Source: an uncultured Chitinophagaceae bacterium (lineage in GTDB: Bacteria > Bacteroidota > Bacteroidia > Chitinophagales > Chitinophagaceae). Taken from it: a stretch of 64,000 nt of DNA. Location: the NCBI GenBank assembly GCA_937958995.1, contig CALGAP010000005.1:62001-126000 (forward strand). The letters are read 5' to 3'. The position numbers were made by a program, and so were the translations under genes. Below the pieces are notes generated by a model. It saw only the letters and a list, made by a program, of their open reading frames with translations, had not been told where the DNA came from and did no database searches. Each line of letters starts with the position of its first letter. Positions within the stretch are counted from its first letter, which is position 1. This document shows, in pieces, positions 40,805-50,879 of the stretch.

Positions 40805-42355
40805 TTAATTCCTTGCCGCCGTCGCTGAGGGAGCTTCTTTCCTCGGCAGCTTTTCGTCTCTCTGGGCTGCATGATATACAAACGATGCAATGATAGTGGC
40901 AGCTTGTTTCAGATCGGCAGCCTGCAGGTGATCGTAAGAGTCCATATTGGTATGGTGCGTACGGGTATCGTATTCGATATCATCCTGGATAAACTGGAAA
41001 CCCGGTATACCAATGGCATCAAATGAAAGGTGATCGGTGCCGCCTGTATTCTGCAGGGTGAGTGTAGTGGCGCCGAGGTCTTTAAACGGCTCGAGCCACT
41101 GCGCGAAAATGTCTTTTACGTTCTTGTTGCCCTGCAGGTATACACCACGAATTTTGCCGGTGCCATTATCGAGGTTGAAGTAAACCGAAACCTTATCACC
41201 GGCAGCATTATAGCGGCGGGTGGCGGTATCGGTAAAATGATTGCGCACATAGTTGCGTGAGCCATGCAATCCTTGCTCTTCCCCGCCCCACAGCGCAATG
41301 CGAATAGTGCGACGCGGTTTTACACCGAGCTTTTTCAGAATGCGAACGGCTTCCATCATTACGGCACAGCCTGCCGCATTATCGGTGGCGCCCACTGAAC
41401 CATGCCAGCTGTCGAGGTGACCGCCGATGATTACCAGTTCTTCTTTCAGTTTGGGATCGGTGCCCTTGATTTCAGCAATTACATTGTACCCTTTTAAATC
41501 GTCGGTGTAAAATTTGGTTTTTACATCCACTTCCAGCTTTACGGGAATATTGTGTTGTGCCAGGCGCTGCAACATCATGTAGTCCTCGTAGGCCAGCATA
41601 AGATCGAGGAAGTTTTCGGGAGTGCCGGGCTGGTAAGCGCCACCACCTTGCACAAATATGGTACCATCGCGACCGCGCGGGCTGGTGCTTACCAGGGCTA
41701 CTGCGCCCTCTTCTTTGGCCATGTTGCGGATAATATTAAGGGCGGATTGACCTCCGGCTCCGGGGCGACCCATTAAGGTGCGTTGCCCCTGGCGGGCGGC
41801 CGGTTCCCAATCAGCCATTTTTTTCAAATCTTCGTCTGAATGACGTCTTGCGTCGGGACGGTAGGTGGGTTTCAAAGTATCGGTGCGCGGAAACAGAATT
41901 ACTTTCCCTTTCAGTTTCCCTTTATAGGATGCCGCCTGGGCGCTGTCTTTTGCTTCCACCACGATGACCTCGGCAGTCTTCGGGCCATTGGTGCCCGAAG
42001 TCCATGTCTTGGGAAGTGCAATCAGCGGCTTGTAATAGGGAGCCGTCATAGCTACATACGACCGTTCCAGTTCCCATCCCTTACCCCAGGTGCCCCAGGG
42101 TTCGAGCCTGGCATTTTCCAGACCCCATTCTTTCATTTTGTTAATAGCCCAGTTGGCGGCGCGGTTATAACCGGGAGAGTTGGTCAGGCGGGGACCGTTT
42201 GCTTCGGTCAGGTAAAAGACGATATCCATTACCTGGGAATTATTCAGTCCTTCCTCGCGGATCTTTTGCACCATGGCGGCATCGGGAGCATCTTTCTGTG
42301 CCAATACCACGGCGGAAATGCAAAAGCAGATTAGCAGAGTTGATAATCTTCTCAT
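40805..42355 (-). CDS. M28-family zinc metallopeptidase, exported
   Basis: The protein has 516 aa with a signal peptide to about residue 19 (ISAVVLAQ). A PA-like insert covers about 110-260. The peptidase core has GGHLDSWHGSVGATDNAAGC (zinc His and Asp), WGGEEQGLHGSRNY (catalytic Glu and Glu ligand), the later YFNLDNGTGKIRG and TDHLSFDAIGIPG (Asp/His ligands). It probably trims peptides in the periplasm or outside. It is the last gene of the operon DUF3347 - receptor - peptidase. Confidence 0.9.
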   Translation of the reverse strand: MRRLSTLLICFCISAVVLAQKDAPDAAMVQKIREEGLNNSQVMDIVFYLTEANGPRLTNSPGYNRAANWAINKMKEWGLENARLEPWGTWGKGWELERSYVAMTAPYYKPLIALPKTWTSGTNGPKTAEVIVVEAKDSAQAASYKGKLKGKVILFPRTDTLKPTYRPDARRHSDEDLKKMADWEPAARQGQRTLMGRPGAGGQSALNIIRNMAKEEGAVALVSTSPRGRDGTIFVQGGGAYQPGTPENFLDLMLAYEDYMMLQRLAQHNIPVKLEVDVKTKFYTDDLKGYNVIAEIKGTDPKLKEELVIIGGHLDSWHGSVGATDNAAGCAVMMEAVRILKKLGVKPRRTIRIALWGGEEQGLHGSRNYVRNHFTDTATRRYNAAGDKVSVYFNLDNGTGKIRGVYLQGNKNVKDIFAQWLEPFKDLGATTLTLQNTGGTDHLSFDAIGIPGFQFIQDDIEYDTRTHHTNMDSYDHLQAADLKQAATIIASFVYHAAQRDEKLPRKEAPSATAARN

Positions 42356-42411
42356 GTAGATAGTTTTTTTGATTGGACGGGAAAACTACGGAATTCCTGC
42401 CGGAGTGGGGT

Positions 42412-44775
42412 CTAAAACTTAAAATTCCATGTAACCGCGGGAATTATAGGGAATAAAGACACCTGTAAAGCTTCCACTTTCAGGGTGCCGTCAAACGGAC
42501 TACCCGATTGGTCGAAGTAAATGAAGTAAGGATTCAACCTGCTATACACATTGTAAATGCTGAACACCCAGCTCTGCTGCAATTTCCTGCCAGGCTTCTG
42601 GCGGGGCGTTAATGTGGCCGATACATCCATGCGGTGATAGGCCGGCAGGCGGTATTGATTCACCTTGCTGTATTCCTGCGTCAGCACACCATTGATGATA
42701 TAGAAACGCTCCGGTAATGTAGTGGCATTGCCAGAGCCATATACAAACACCGCAGAGAACTTCCATTTCTTATTTAATTCATACATCGCTACAACCGACA
42801 TGTCGTGACGACGGTCGTATTTCGCAAAATATTTTTCACCATCATTCAGCCCCGGAAACTGCCGCCAGGTCCAGCTTAAGGTATAGCCAATCCAGCCGGT
42901 GAATTTTCCGCGCGTCTTGTTGATGAATATTTCAGAACCATAGCTCCACCCCTTTCCGAAAATGAACTCCTGCTCGGGATCCTTTAACGAAGGCGTATAT
43001 CCCTCTTTATATTCGATCTGGTTATCCATTTTCTTATAGTACAGTTCGAGGGAGGTTTCGAAAGTGTTGTCAGCAAAATTTTTGAACAATCCCACGGCAT
43101 ATTGCCAGCTGATCTGCGGTTTTACCAGGTAGGTGCTGGGTACCCAAAGATCGGTGGGTAAAGTAGAGCCAGCATTGCTTACGAGATGAATGTATTGATA
43201 ATTGCGCGTGACGGCCGCCTTTAAAGATGTGGCATCATCAATACTGTAGCGAATAGTGAAGCGCGGCTCCCAGCCGGTATAAGTCTTTACCGTTTTGCCG
43301 CGGCCAAAAAATGTGCTGTCAAGTTTATTGCCGTCGGCATCGCGGACGAAAATTTTATAAGGACCGAGTTGAGTGAAACTGCTGAAACGAAGTCCGTAAT
43401 TCAATTTCACGCGCTCTCCTATTTCCCATTCATGTTGCACGTACAAACCCGATTCACCCGCATACTTCTTGCTTTCCGTATTAGGCTCAAAGCGCGTATC
43501 ACCTTGTCCGCCGGTAAGTATATTGGGAGTAAAAGTATGATAAGTATATAAGCCGCCGAATCTCAAACGATGCTGCGGCCTGGGAAAAAAATCTATATCC
43601 ACCTTTGCATTGATATCACGAATACCGGAAGAAAGTTTCAATGCAAAATCATTTTGCGCCGCGCCAAAAGAGAATCCATAATCGTTATACACCAGCGTGG
43701 TATTGGAGAATAATTTCCGGTTGAAAACATGATTCCAGCGAAGTGTGGCAGTTGCATTTCCCCAGGGAATATCGGCTTTGAATGAACGGCGCGCATTGCG
43801 GAAAGTGAATACATCTCTGCCGAAATATCCGCTCAGGTAAAGACGGTCTTTTTCAGAAAATTTATAATTCACTTTCGTATTGAGGTCGTAGAAATAATAT
43901 CCCGATCCGTAAAACTGGCTTTCTTTTTTCACAAATGGTTTTACCAAAACATCCACATAGGTGCGGCGCGCCGAAACGATGAATGAAGCTTTTTCTTTTT
44001 TGATCGGTCCTTGTAAAGAAAAGCGTGAAGAGATGGCGCCAATGCCGCCTTCCACTTCAAATTTTTTCATATTGCCTTCTTTCATTGCCACGTCGAGCAC
44101 GGACGATAAGCGACCTCCGTATTGTGCAGGCATACCCCCTTTGATCAGCGAAGTGTTTTTGATTGCATCCGAATTGAAGACTGAGAAAAATCCAAACAGG
44201 TGGCCAGTGTTGTACACAATTGCATCGTCAAGCAGTATCAGGTTCTGATCGGGCCCTCCGCCGCGTACATACATACCGGTGTTACCTTCGCCGGCATTAC
44301 GCACGCCCGGCAGCAGTTGAAGCGTTTTCAGCAAATCCACTTCACCCAATAATACCGGCACTGATTTCACCTGGTTCATGGAGAGGTCGATCTTGCCCAT
44401 TTGCGCGTTGGTCACATTCTGATCGCGGCGGCGCGATGAGACAATCACCTCTTGCAAAGCGGCGCGTGGCAAAAGGGAAAAACTGTATTCGATGTTTTGA
44501 GAAAGATTGATGGTTAATTGTGAAGGGACATATCCCGCAAAACTTACCACAGCAGTATATTGTCCCGGCGGCAGGGTGATGGAATAAAATCCATACTGGT
44601 TGCTGGTCACCGCTTTGCCGGGCTCTATTATGGTTACGGTGGCTCCTATGAGCGTCTCGCCGGAGAGAGAGTCCTTTATATAGCCGCTAAGGGTAAACTT
44701 ATCCTGCGCCTTTACACAGAGAATTGCCGAAAGAAGTACGACCAGTCCAACAACTTTTTTCATCAAAAGATTCAT
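42412..44775 (-). CDS. TonB-dependent receptor with carboxypeptidase-regulatory domain
   Basis: The protein has 787 aa with a signal peptide to about residue 23 (SAILCVKAQ). I kept ATG 44775, but ATG 44763 (MKKVVG) gives an equally good signal. The regulatory beta-sandwich is at 25-112 (LSGYIKDSLSGETLIGATV), the plug at about 120-240 (LPGVRNAGEGNTGMYVRGGG, IKGGMPAQYGGRLSSVLDV), then the barrel ends with an aromatic strand (TWNFKF). The ligand is unknown. It lies between a DUF3347 gene and a peptidase gene, with gaps of 27 and 56 bp. Confidence 0.9.
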   Translation of the reverse strand: MNLLMKKVVGLVVLLSAILCVKAQDKFTLSGYIKDSLSGETLIGATVTIIEPGKAVTSNQYGFYSITLPPGQYTAVVSFAGYVPSQLTINLSQNIEYSFSLLPRAALQEVIVSSRRRDQNVTNAQMGKIDLSMNQVKSVPVLLGEVDLLKTLQLLPGVRNAGEGNTGMYVRGGGPDQNLILLDDAIVYNTGHLFGFFSVFNSDAIKNTSLIKGGMPAQYGGRLSSVLDVAMKEGNMKKFEVEGGIGAISSRFSLQGPIKKEKASFIVSARRTYVDVLVKPFVKKESQFYGSGYYFYDLNTKVNYKFSEKDRLYLSGYFGRDVFTFRNARRSFKADIPWGNATATLRWNHVFNRKLFSNTTLVYNDYGFSFGAAQNDFALKLSSGIRDINAKVDIDFFPRPQHRLRFGGLYTYHTFTPNILTGGQGDTRFEPNTESKKYAGESGLYVQHEWEIGERVKLNYGLRFSSFTQLGPYKIFVRDADGNKLDSTFFGRGKTVKTYTGWEPRFTIRYSIDDATSLKAAVTRNYQYIHLVSNAGSTLPTDLWVPSTYLVKPQISWQYAVGLFKNFADNTFETSLELYYKKMDNQIEYKEGYTPSLKDPEQEFIFGKGWSYGSEIFINKTRGKFTGWIGYTLSWTWRQFPGLNDGEKYFAKYDRRHDMSVVAMYELNKKWKFSAVFVYGSGNATTLPERFYIINGVLTQEYSKVNQYRLPAYHRMDVSATLTPRQKPGRKLQQSWVFSIYNVYSRLNPYFIYFDQSGSPFDGTLKVEALQVSLFPIIPAVTWNFKF

Positions 44776-44802
44776 TTTTCATGGCTTGCTGAAATTTCCC
44801 GG

Positions 44803-45399
44803 CTATTGCTTTGAGAAATCCAGCGAATCTTGCACGCTGCCGCATTCCAGCATAGCATCGCCGAAGTATGGATTGCGGATGGCGCGTTCATCACTTACCC
44901 AATAAGCGCCTTTGTTGTCGAAGGCCATGGGACAAAATTGCCAGTACAGTTTCTGGCCATCATACCTCACGGTGCGGGTAAGATTATATAATGCATCGGC
45001 GATCATTTCAAATTCCTTGCGCTTGGCCTCCAAACCATTTTCGAGAGAAAGTGCATGTGCCGATGTGCTGATGGTGGAAGCAAAAATCTGGGCAGTCTCC
45101 TTAATGGCGCCGGTGCTGTCACCCTTAATTTCATCCAACTTAAGACTGTCTGCCGCCTGCCGCAACTCGAGTGCTGCGGCAGAAGCTTTAGCGGTGTCGC
45201 TGGCTACCAGCGCATCTTTCACTGCATCGTATGCGGCCAGCAGACTGCTGTACGATTGGTTAAACGCGCCTGAGTTATCGCCTACGGCAAGAGGTTGTTG
45301 CTTAGGCCCTTCATCGTGACTTTTATCTTTTTTGAAAAAAAGAAAATATGCCGCTACCAGGGCGGCAGCTACAATCACTGCCAGTATTGCTCTTTTCAT
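44803..45399 (-). CDS. DUF3347-family membrane-anchored protein
   Basis: The protein has 198 aa with an N-terminal membrane anchor or signal (about 4-22). From about 45 to 198 it follows the DUF3347 pattern: a helical NQSYSSLLAAYDAVKDALVAS and the conserved WQFCPMAFDNKGAYWVS, then IRNPYFGDAMLECGSV with the invariant Cys pair. Such domains appear in heavy-metal efflux membrane-fusion proteins and are suspected metal binders. It heads an operon with a TonB receptor and a peptidase. A promoter box is at 45485-45492. Confidence 0.8.
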   Translation of the reverse strand: MKRAILAVIVAAALVAAYFLFFKKDKSHDEGPKQQPLAVGDNSGAFNQSYSSLLAAYDAVKDALVASDTAKASAAALELRQAADSLKLDEIKGDSTGAIKETAQIFASTISTSAHALSLENGLEAKRKEFEMIADALYNLTRTVRYDGQKLYWQFCPMAFDNKGAYWVSDERAIRNPYFGDAMLECGSVQDSLDFSKQ

Positions 45400-45484
45400 C
45401 GTTACGTAAATGTTTTTTAAGGGTGTGATGAAACCTCGCTATCGCTCAGAATCATTAAAAAAATGTTTTGTAAAAAATTCCCGG

Positions 45485-45492
45485 CAAAGGTA
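45485..45492 (-). promoter_or_regulatory. -7 box of the DUF3347 operon
   Basis: TACCTTTG (an exact TAnnTTTG) lies 86 bp before ATG 45399. It is divergent from the box at 45522-45529. Confidence 0.4.
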
Positions 45493-45521
45493 AAGATTAA
45501 TGGTTTACAGAGGGTTTGTTT

Positions 45522-45529
45522 TACTTTTG
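45522..45529 (+). promoter_or_regulatory. -7 box of the ABC-F gene
   Basis: TACTTTTG (an exact TAnnTTTG) lies 50 bp before the GTG start. The divergent DUF3347 box is 29 bp away, so the two promoters overlap in their upstream parts. Confidence 0.4.
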
Positions 45530-45578
45530 CGGTGCAAAAATTCTATAATTTGATAATCAGTCAATAAAAGGAAGAAAC

Positions 45579-47525
45579 GTGCTGGCAGGATTTACCAATA
45601 TGACATTCGAATTCGGGGCGCGGGTGATAGTGCAGGATGCCACCTGGCATATACAGCCTAATGAACGCATCGGCCTGGTGGGATACAATGGAACCGGTAA
45701 GAGTACCCTTCTGAAAGTGCTGGTGGGTGAATATCAACCCTCAGCTGGTACGGTTGAGCGCAGCCGGGGCACCAGCATCGGTTACCTGCACCAGGATCTG
45801 TTGAGCTTTGATACCAACGACTCCATACTTTCCGTTGCTCTCAGCGCTTTTGAGCGTGTGTTGCAACTGGAAAAAGAAATTGAGGAGACAGGCAAACTGC
45901 TCGAGAAAAATCCTGAAGACGAAAACCTGTTGCACCAGTACAGCGACCTGCTGCACGAAATGGAAACTCTCGACGGTTATAACATTCATCACAAGACGGA
46001 AGAGGTGTTGCAGGGACTGGGCTTTTCCAACAAAGACCTCCACCGCCCCTATCGTGAATTTAGCGGTGGCTGGCGCATGCGCGTGCTGCTGGCTAAGATG
46101 ATTCTGCAGGCTCCCGACCTGCTGCTGCTCGACGAGCCTACCAACCACCTCGATCTTCCGTCGATAGAATGGCTGGAAAAATATTTACAACATTACCAGG
46201 GGTCGGTGGTGATTGTGAGTCACGATAAATACTTCCTCAATCGCATGGTGACCAAGATCGTGGAGCTGTATCAGCGGCAGCTGCACATCTACCCCGGCAA
46301 TTACGATTTTTACGAGACGGAAAAGGCCCTGCGCATCGAAATGCAGCAAAGAGCGTACGAAAACCAGCAGGAATATATTCGCCAGCAGGAACGCTTTATT
46401 GAGCGTTTCAAAGCCAAAGCCAGCAAGGCCACGCAGGCGCAGAGTGTGCAAAAGCGATTGGATAAACTCGAACGCATCGAAGATGTGACGCTCGAACGAC
46501 CGACGCTGCGCATCAATTTCCAGGTTGATAAAACACCCGGCAAAGTGTTGTGCGAGCTGAAGCATATCAGCAAATCGTTCGGCGACGTGAAGATTGTGGA
46601 AGATACCGGCGCTGAGATCAACCGCGGCGATAAGATTGCATTGATAGGCGCTAACGGTAAAGGTAAATCCACCCTGCTGCGTATTATAGCGGGCACCGAG
46701 AACTTCACCGGCGAGCGCAAATGGGGCCATAACGTGGAAGAAAGTTTCTATGCCCAACACCAGCTCGAAGCGCTTGACATCAACAATACCATCATCGATG
46801 AAATGAAACTGGCGGGGAGCCAGAAGACAGAGCTGGAACTGCGCACCTTGTTGGGTTGCTTTCTGTTCAGCGGCGATGATGTAGAAAAAAAGATCAGGGT
46901 GCTGAGTGGTGGCGAGAAGGCGCGCGTAGCCCTGGCCAAGACCATCATCAGCAAGGCCAATTTTCTGTTGCTCGACGAACCTACCAACCACCTCGATATA
47001 CACTCGGTAGAGCTGCTGATAGAAGCACTGAATAAATATGAAGGCAGTTTCATACTGGTGAGCCACGACCGCTATTTTATATCGAAAGTGGCCAATACCA
47101 TCTGGGAAATAGAAGACTACAAGATCAAAGCATTCAAAGGCGGTTACGAAGAATGGCACGAATGGAAGGAACGTATGGCCGCCCGCAGACTGGAGGCTTC
47201 CAACAATTCAGCTGTTCAGGCTAAAACCCAGGCAAAGGCCCATACTCCGGCACCCAGGCCACAGACTTCGCAGCCAATCAATAGGGAGCTAAAAAAAGAG
47301 CTGCAGAAACAGCAGCGCCTGTTTGAACAATTGGAACAAAAATTGGCTGAACTTACTAAGCAGCGCGATGCGCTGGAAGCCTCGTTGAGCGCTCCTGAGA
47401 TTTATGCTGATAAGGAAAAATTCCTGAAAGCCGAAGCGGATTATAAGAAAATCAGTGAAGAATGCGTTCAGCTTAATAAAGAGTACGAAAAGGTATTTGA
47501 AAAAATCATGGAGCTGGGAGGTTAA
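45579..47525 (+). CDS. ABC-F family ATPase
   Basis: The protein has 648 aa starting at GTG 45579. A good ribosome-binding site (AAAGGAAG) lies 5-12 bases upstream, and the family start MLxG matches. There are two ABC domains without membrane parts: Walker A GYNGTGKST (35-43) and GANGKGKST (357-365), signatures FSGGW and LSGGE, Walker B LLLLDEPTNHLD and LLLDEPTNHLD. A Glu/Lys linker and C-terminal coiled coil (from about 565) complete it. ABC-F proteins act on the ribosome, in translation quality or antibiotic protection. The exact subclass cannot be set. The patatin gene follows after 26 bp, probably cotranscribed. Confidence 0.95.
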   Translation: MLAGFTNMTFEFGARVIVQDATWHIQPNERIGLVGYNGTGKSTLLKVLVGEYQPSAGTVERSRGTSIGYLHQDLLSFDTNDSILSVALSAFERVLQLEKEIEETGKLLEKNPEDENLLHQYSDLLHEMETLDGYNIHHKTEEVLQGLGFSNKDLHRPYREFSGGWRMRVLLAKMILQAPDLLLLDEPTNHLDLPSIEWLEKYLQHYQGSVVIVSHDKYFLNRMVTKIVELYQRQLHIYPGNYDFYETEKALRIEMQQRAYENQQEYIRQQERFIERFKAKASKATQAQSVQKRLDKLERIEDVTLERPTLRINFQVDKTPGKVLCELKHISKSFGDVKIVEDTGAEINRGDKIALIGANGKGKSTLLRIIAGTENFTGERKWGHNVEESFYAQHQLEALDINNTIIDEMKLAGSQKTELELRTLLGCFLFSGDDVEKKIRVLSGGEKARVALAKTIISKANFLLLDEPTNHLDIHSVELLIEALNKYEGSFILVSHDRYFISKVANTIWEIEDYKIKAFKGGYEEWHEWKERMAARRLEASNNSAVQAKTQAKAHTPAPRPQTSQPINRELKKELQKQQRLFEQLEQKLAELTKQRDALEASLSAPEIYADKEKFLKAEADYKKISEECVQLNKEYEKVFEKIMELGG

Positions 47526-47551
47526 GTCTCCTGGCAATAGAAATGTAAACT

Positions 47552-49819
47552 ATGCGCCGGCAACGAAAGAAAAGTCTGAGATTGATTAGGTTTTGGCCTG
47601 GCTGTATCCTGGTGCTTTTCCTCGTGAATACGGTATCGGCACAGACTTTCCAGGTGCGCCCGAAAATTGGCGTTACCCTCAGCGGCGGCGGTGCCAAGGG
47701 GCTGGCGCATATCGGCATACTCAAAGCCATCGACTCAGCAGGATTAAACGTTGACTATATCACCGGCACCAGCATGGGTAGCATTATCGGCAGCCTGTAC
47801 GCCATAGGTTACAGCGCCGACACGATTCTGAAAATCGCGCGCACCATCGACTGGGACCTGATGCTGAGCAACCAGTCTTCGCTGCGCAGCATCTTCATGG
47901 AAGAAAAAGCCGAGTATGGCAAATACATTATCGAATTGCCCTGGGTGAATAACCAGTTTCGCTTACCCACGGGTCTCTTGCAAGGCCAGGAACTATGGCT
48001 GAAATTCTCGGAACTTTATTTTCCCGTTTACGATAAAAAGGATTTTTCCCAGTTCAGCATTCCCTTTCGTTGTATAGGTACCGATGTAGGCACCGGCGAG
48101 GCGGTGGTGATGAAAGAAGGTGAAATTATCTCTGCCATCCGCTCCAGCATGGCTATCCCTTCGGTTTTTACGGCGGTTGATTTCAACGGAAAAAAACTGA
48201 TCGATGGCGGCATCGTGCGCAATTTTCCTGTGCGCGATGTGCGCGAAATGGGCGCCGACATAGTGATCGGCAGCAATGTGACCACGGGACTTATGCCCTC
48301 GGACCAGGTGCGAAACGTGTTGCATATTTTGCTGCAGGTAGCTTTTTTCCGCGAAGCGGAAGACGCGCGCACCGAAGTGCCGCAGTGCGATATTTATATT
48401 CCCTTCAAGATGGACAAATACACGATGGGAAGTTTTGGCAATGCAGAAGAAATTCTGCAACTGGGTCTTGAAGAAGGAAGGCGATTATACCCCACTTTCA
48501 AACGACTGAAAGATTCGCTGGACCAGATATATGGTGTGCAGGAACCGAGAAGAGACCGCCTGCCTGAAGTGGATGGCGTGCGTATATCCTCGTATGAAGT
48601 GCAGGGCGTGGAAAAAACCTCTGCCGATTTTTTTGTTCATACGCTGAACTTTGAACTTAACAAAATTTACACCGCCAGGCAACTGGCCAATATGGTGCGC
48701 CGCGCTTACGGCACGCGCTACTATAGCCGCATTGTGTACTCGCTGCAACCCCAGGACGATGGTACCTGCAAGATTGTTTTCGATGTTACTGAAAACCCTT
48801 TCACCTTTGCCAAACTGGGTTTGCATTATAACCGCTTTACGGGTGTGGGCATCATTGCAAACCTCACCAGCCGCAATTTCTTCACTACTAATTCGCGAAG
48901 CCTTGTATCAGTCAATCTTGGTGAAACCTTTCGCGTGCGCGCCGAACACCTCCAATATATAGGACGCCTGAAAAATGTTGCCTTGCCGCTCGATCTGCAA
49001 TACGACCGCTTTGATTTTACTACTTACGATACCTATGAACAGGCGGGCTTATATAAACAACATTATTTCCGGATTGGCGGAAAACTGCAATATTCTCCCA
49101 GCCGCAATTTCTCCATTGGTGTAGGTCAGAAATTTGAATGGTTGCGATACAGGCCCACAATTAGTAAAGGTGTTGAATTCAAGGGCTCGAACAATTTCTG
49201 GAGCACCTATGGATATGTGGCGCATAACTCGCTCGACCGCCCGGTATACCCAAGTCGAGGCGTGAGGATTGAGGCTGAAATGGCGCAAGTGGCGCGACAG
49301 CATCCGAAGCTGACTTTCCTGGTGGATGGCGAGGAAACAAACGATCCCGCATTGCAGGTAGCTACCTCGCCATATTTACGTACGGTGCTTGACGTGGAAA
49401 GTTACATACCGCTCGGCCGCCGCGCCACCCTGCAAATGGCGGCGCAGGGAGGTATCAACTTCGACTACACCAACAATGTGATGAACGAATTTATCATTGG
49501 CGGTCTCACTAAAACATTCCGCAACCAGGTGCTCTTTGCAGGTCTTCCCGAAGGCGCCTTATATACACCTTCTATGGCCATGATGCAGGGCGGACTGCGT
49601 GTGCAGATCTTCAACAACACTTATCTCACCGGCCGCGCCAACGTGCTGTTCAATAATTTCGTGAGCAAAAGCGATTTCTTCTCCAATCCTGATTTCTTAT
49701 CGGGCTATGCGATTACTTTCTCTTACAATTTCGCACTCGGTCCTTTGGAGATAAGCGCCATGTATTGCGATCAGACCAGGAAGGTGCAGTCGTATATTAA
49801 CCTGGGGATACCGTTTTAG
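47552..49819 (+). CDS. Patatin-like phospholipase with POTRA and outer-membrane barrel (type Vd-like)
   Basis: The protein has 755 aa. The signal/anchor is near residues 14-31 (VNTVSAQ). The patatin domain is at about 38-310: GGGAKG oxyanion loop (45-50), nucleophile S74 in GTSMG (72-76), catalytic D218 in DGG. A POTRA-like segment follows (about 345-420; VTENPFTFAKLGLHYN), then a 16-strand-type barrel to the end (TYLTGRANVLFNN, GPLEISAMY). The layout is that of PlpD/type Vd lipases that carry their own transporter. It may release fatty acids from phospholipid at the cell surface. The stop lies 4 bp from the convergent hutG stop. Confidence 0.88.
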   Translation: MRRQRKKSLRLIRFWPGCILVLFLVNTVSAQTFQVRPKIGVTLSGGGAKGLAHIGILKAIDSAGLNVDYITGTSMGSIIGSLYAIGYSADTILKIARTIDWDLMLSNQSSLRSIFMEEKAEYGKYIIELPWVNNQFRLPTGLLQGQELWLKFSELYFPVYDKKDFSQFSIPFRCIGTDVGTGEAVVMKEGEIISAIRSSMAIPSVFTAVDFNGKKLIDGGIVRNFPVRDVREMGADIVIGSNVTTGLMPSDQVRNVLHILLQVAFFREAEDARTEVPQCDIYIPFKMDKYTMGSFGNAEEILQLGLEEGRRLYPTFKRLKDSLDQIYGVQEPRRDRLPEVDGVRISSYEVQGVEKTSADFFVHTLNFELNKIYTARQLANMVRRAYGTRYYSRIVYSLQPQDDGTCKIVFDVTENPFTFAKLGLHYNRFTGVGIIANLTSRNFFTTNSRSLVSVNLGETFRVRAEHLQYIGRLKNVALPLDLQYDRFDFTTYDTYEQAGLYKQHYFRIGGKLQYSPSRNFSIGVGQKFEWLRYRPTISKGVEFKGSNNFWSTYGYVAHNSLDRPVYPSRGVRIEAEMAQVARQHPKLTFLVDGEETNDPALQVATSPYLRTVLDVESYIPLGRRATLQMAAQGGINFDYTNNVMNEFIIGGLTKTFRNQVLFAGLPEGALYTPSMAMMQGGLRVQIFNNTYLTGRANVLFNNFVSKSDFFSNPDFLSGYAITFSYNFALGPLEISAMYCDQTRKVQSYINLGIPF

Positions 49820-49823
49820 AAAA

Positions 49824-50873
49824 CTATTCTGAATTGCTTTTTACAAAATCACTCACCAAAAAACTTATCAGCTTTCCAATGCCCTCCTGCCTTCTGCCGT
49901 CTGCCAGTTGAGTGGCGCCCTCGCTAATGTGCAGGTATGCGGGCTTGCAATGAGCGGCGGTAAAACTTACATACTGTCGTGCGTGCACGGGATGAATACC
50001 TGAAGGCGTAGCTGCGCTTGCCAACGTATTTTCTATACAATCGAGATCGAGCTCAATGCCTATGTAGTTATCATCGGTAAAAGAAGCCGCGTGCGCCACA
50101 GCCTGCACGAAAGTTCTTTTCTCATTCACAAAAATGTCTTCGTAGGTGATGAAATCGAAGAAGGGATTATTAACTATATCGAGCCACACATTTTGCGGCA
50201 GATAATTTTCCTGCATCCCCACCACGCAATATTTCAGCAGGTAACCATCTTCTTCGGCATAGCGAAAAGCGTTGCCACTGTGCCTGCCTTCGGCAGGACG
50301 ATAATCGGAATGCGCATCGAGGTTGATGCAATTGATTTGTGCAAGTGGTATGCGCCCGGCCTTGTGCAGCCCTTTTGCCGTGCCCTTGATCATGGGGTAA
50401 GCATTGTTGTGACCGCCACCGATGGCAATAGGTATTTTACCTGCAGCAGCAATGATTTTTGCCAGTTCTTCAACTTCATCGTCAATCTTGTTTACTGCAT
50501 GACGATAAGCGTTAATGCGCTCTTCGTGATCGTGTGCATTGTGCTCGATCAGGTTGCGCATTTCACTGAAGTCGAAATGACCTAATAGCAGTATCTCTTG
50601 TCCGTCGAGGAAATCATTGCTTTGCGTATTCAGGAATGCGGAGAGAAACGGCGTCCAGGCTGAGTCGGCGCCGCCGATTCCATAGTTCGCGCGTACCCCG
50701 ATATCTTCAGGGATGCCAAACAGCACATAACGCGCCGAAGATTGCTGCAAGGTAATTTCCCATTGCTGCTTGCTGGGCAGCGCCAGGATATTTTCCCCCA
50801 ACTTAGTCTCAAAACGCCTTATCCGCGTAAGGGTGAGAATATCCTGCCTCGTATAAAAGCTGAAATGCTGCAT
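49824..50873 (-). CDS. hutG: Formimidoylglutamase (arginase family)
   Basis: The protein has 349 aa. Manganese-binding motifs of ureohydrolases are GGGHNNAYP, NLDAHSDYRP and ELDLDCIENT, in this order. Substrate assignment rests on the location with hutI and the family size. It cleaves N-formimidoyl-glutamate to glutamate and formamide, the last step of histidine degradation. It lies 6 bp after the antiporter gene, at the end of the otsAB-hutI-antiporter-hutG cluster. Confidence 0.87.
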   Translation of the reverse strand: MQHFSFYTRQDILTLTRIRRFETKLGENILALPSKQQWEITLQQSSARYVLFGIPEDIGVRANYGIGGADSAWTPFLSAFLNTQSNDFLDGQEILLLGHFDFSEMRNLIEHNAHDHEERINAYRHAVNKIDDEVEELAKIIAAAGKIPIAIGGGHNNAYPMIKGTAKGLHKAGRIPLAQINCINLDAHSDYRPAEGRHSGNAFRYAEEDGYLLKYCVVGMQENYLPQNVWLDIVNNPFFDFITYEDIFVNEKRTFVQAVAHAASFTDDNYIGIELDLDCIENTLASAATPSGIHPVHARQYVSFTAAHCKPAYLHISEGATQLADGRRQEGIGKLISFLVSDFVKSNSE

Positions 50874-50879
50874 GGAGCG

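Noticed and set aside
45741..47159. Long antisense frames over the ABC-F gene (135 and 324 codons)
   Set aside because: These are antisense shadows. The sense strand has both Walker motifs and signatures in the correct order, and the antisense translation shows no domain.
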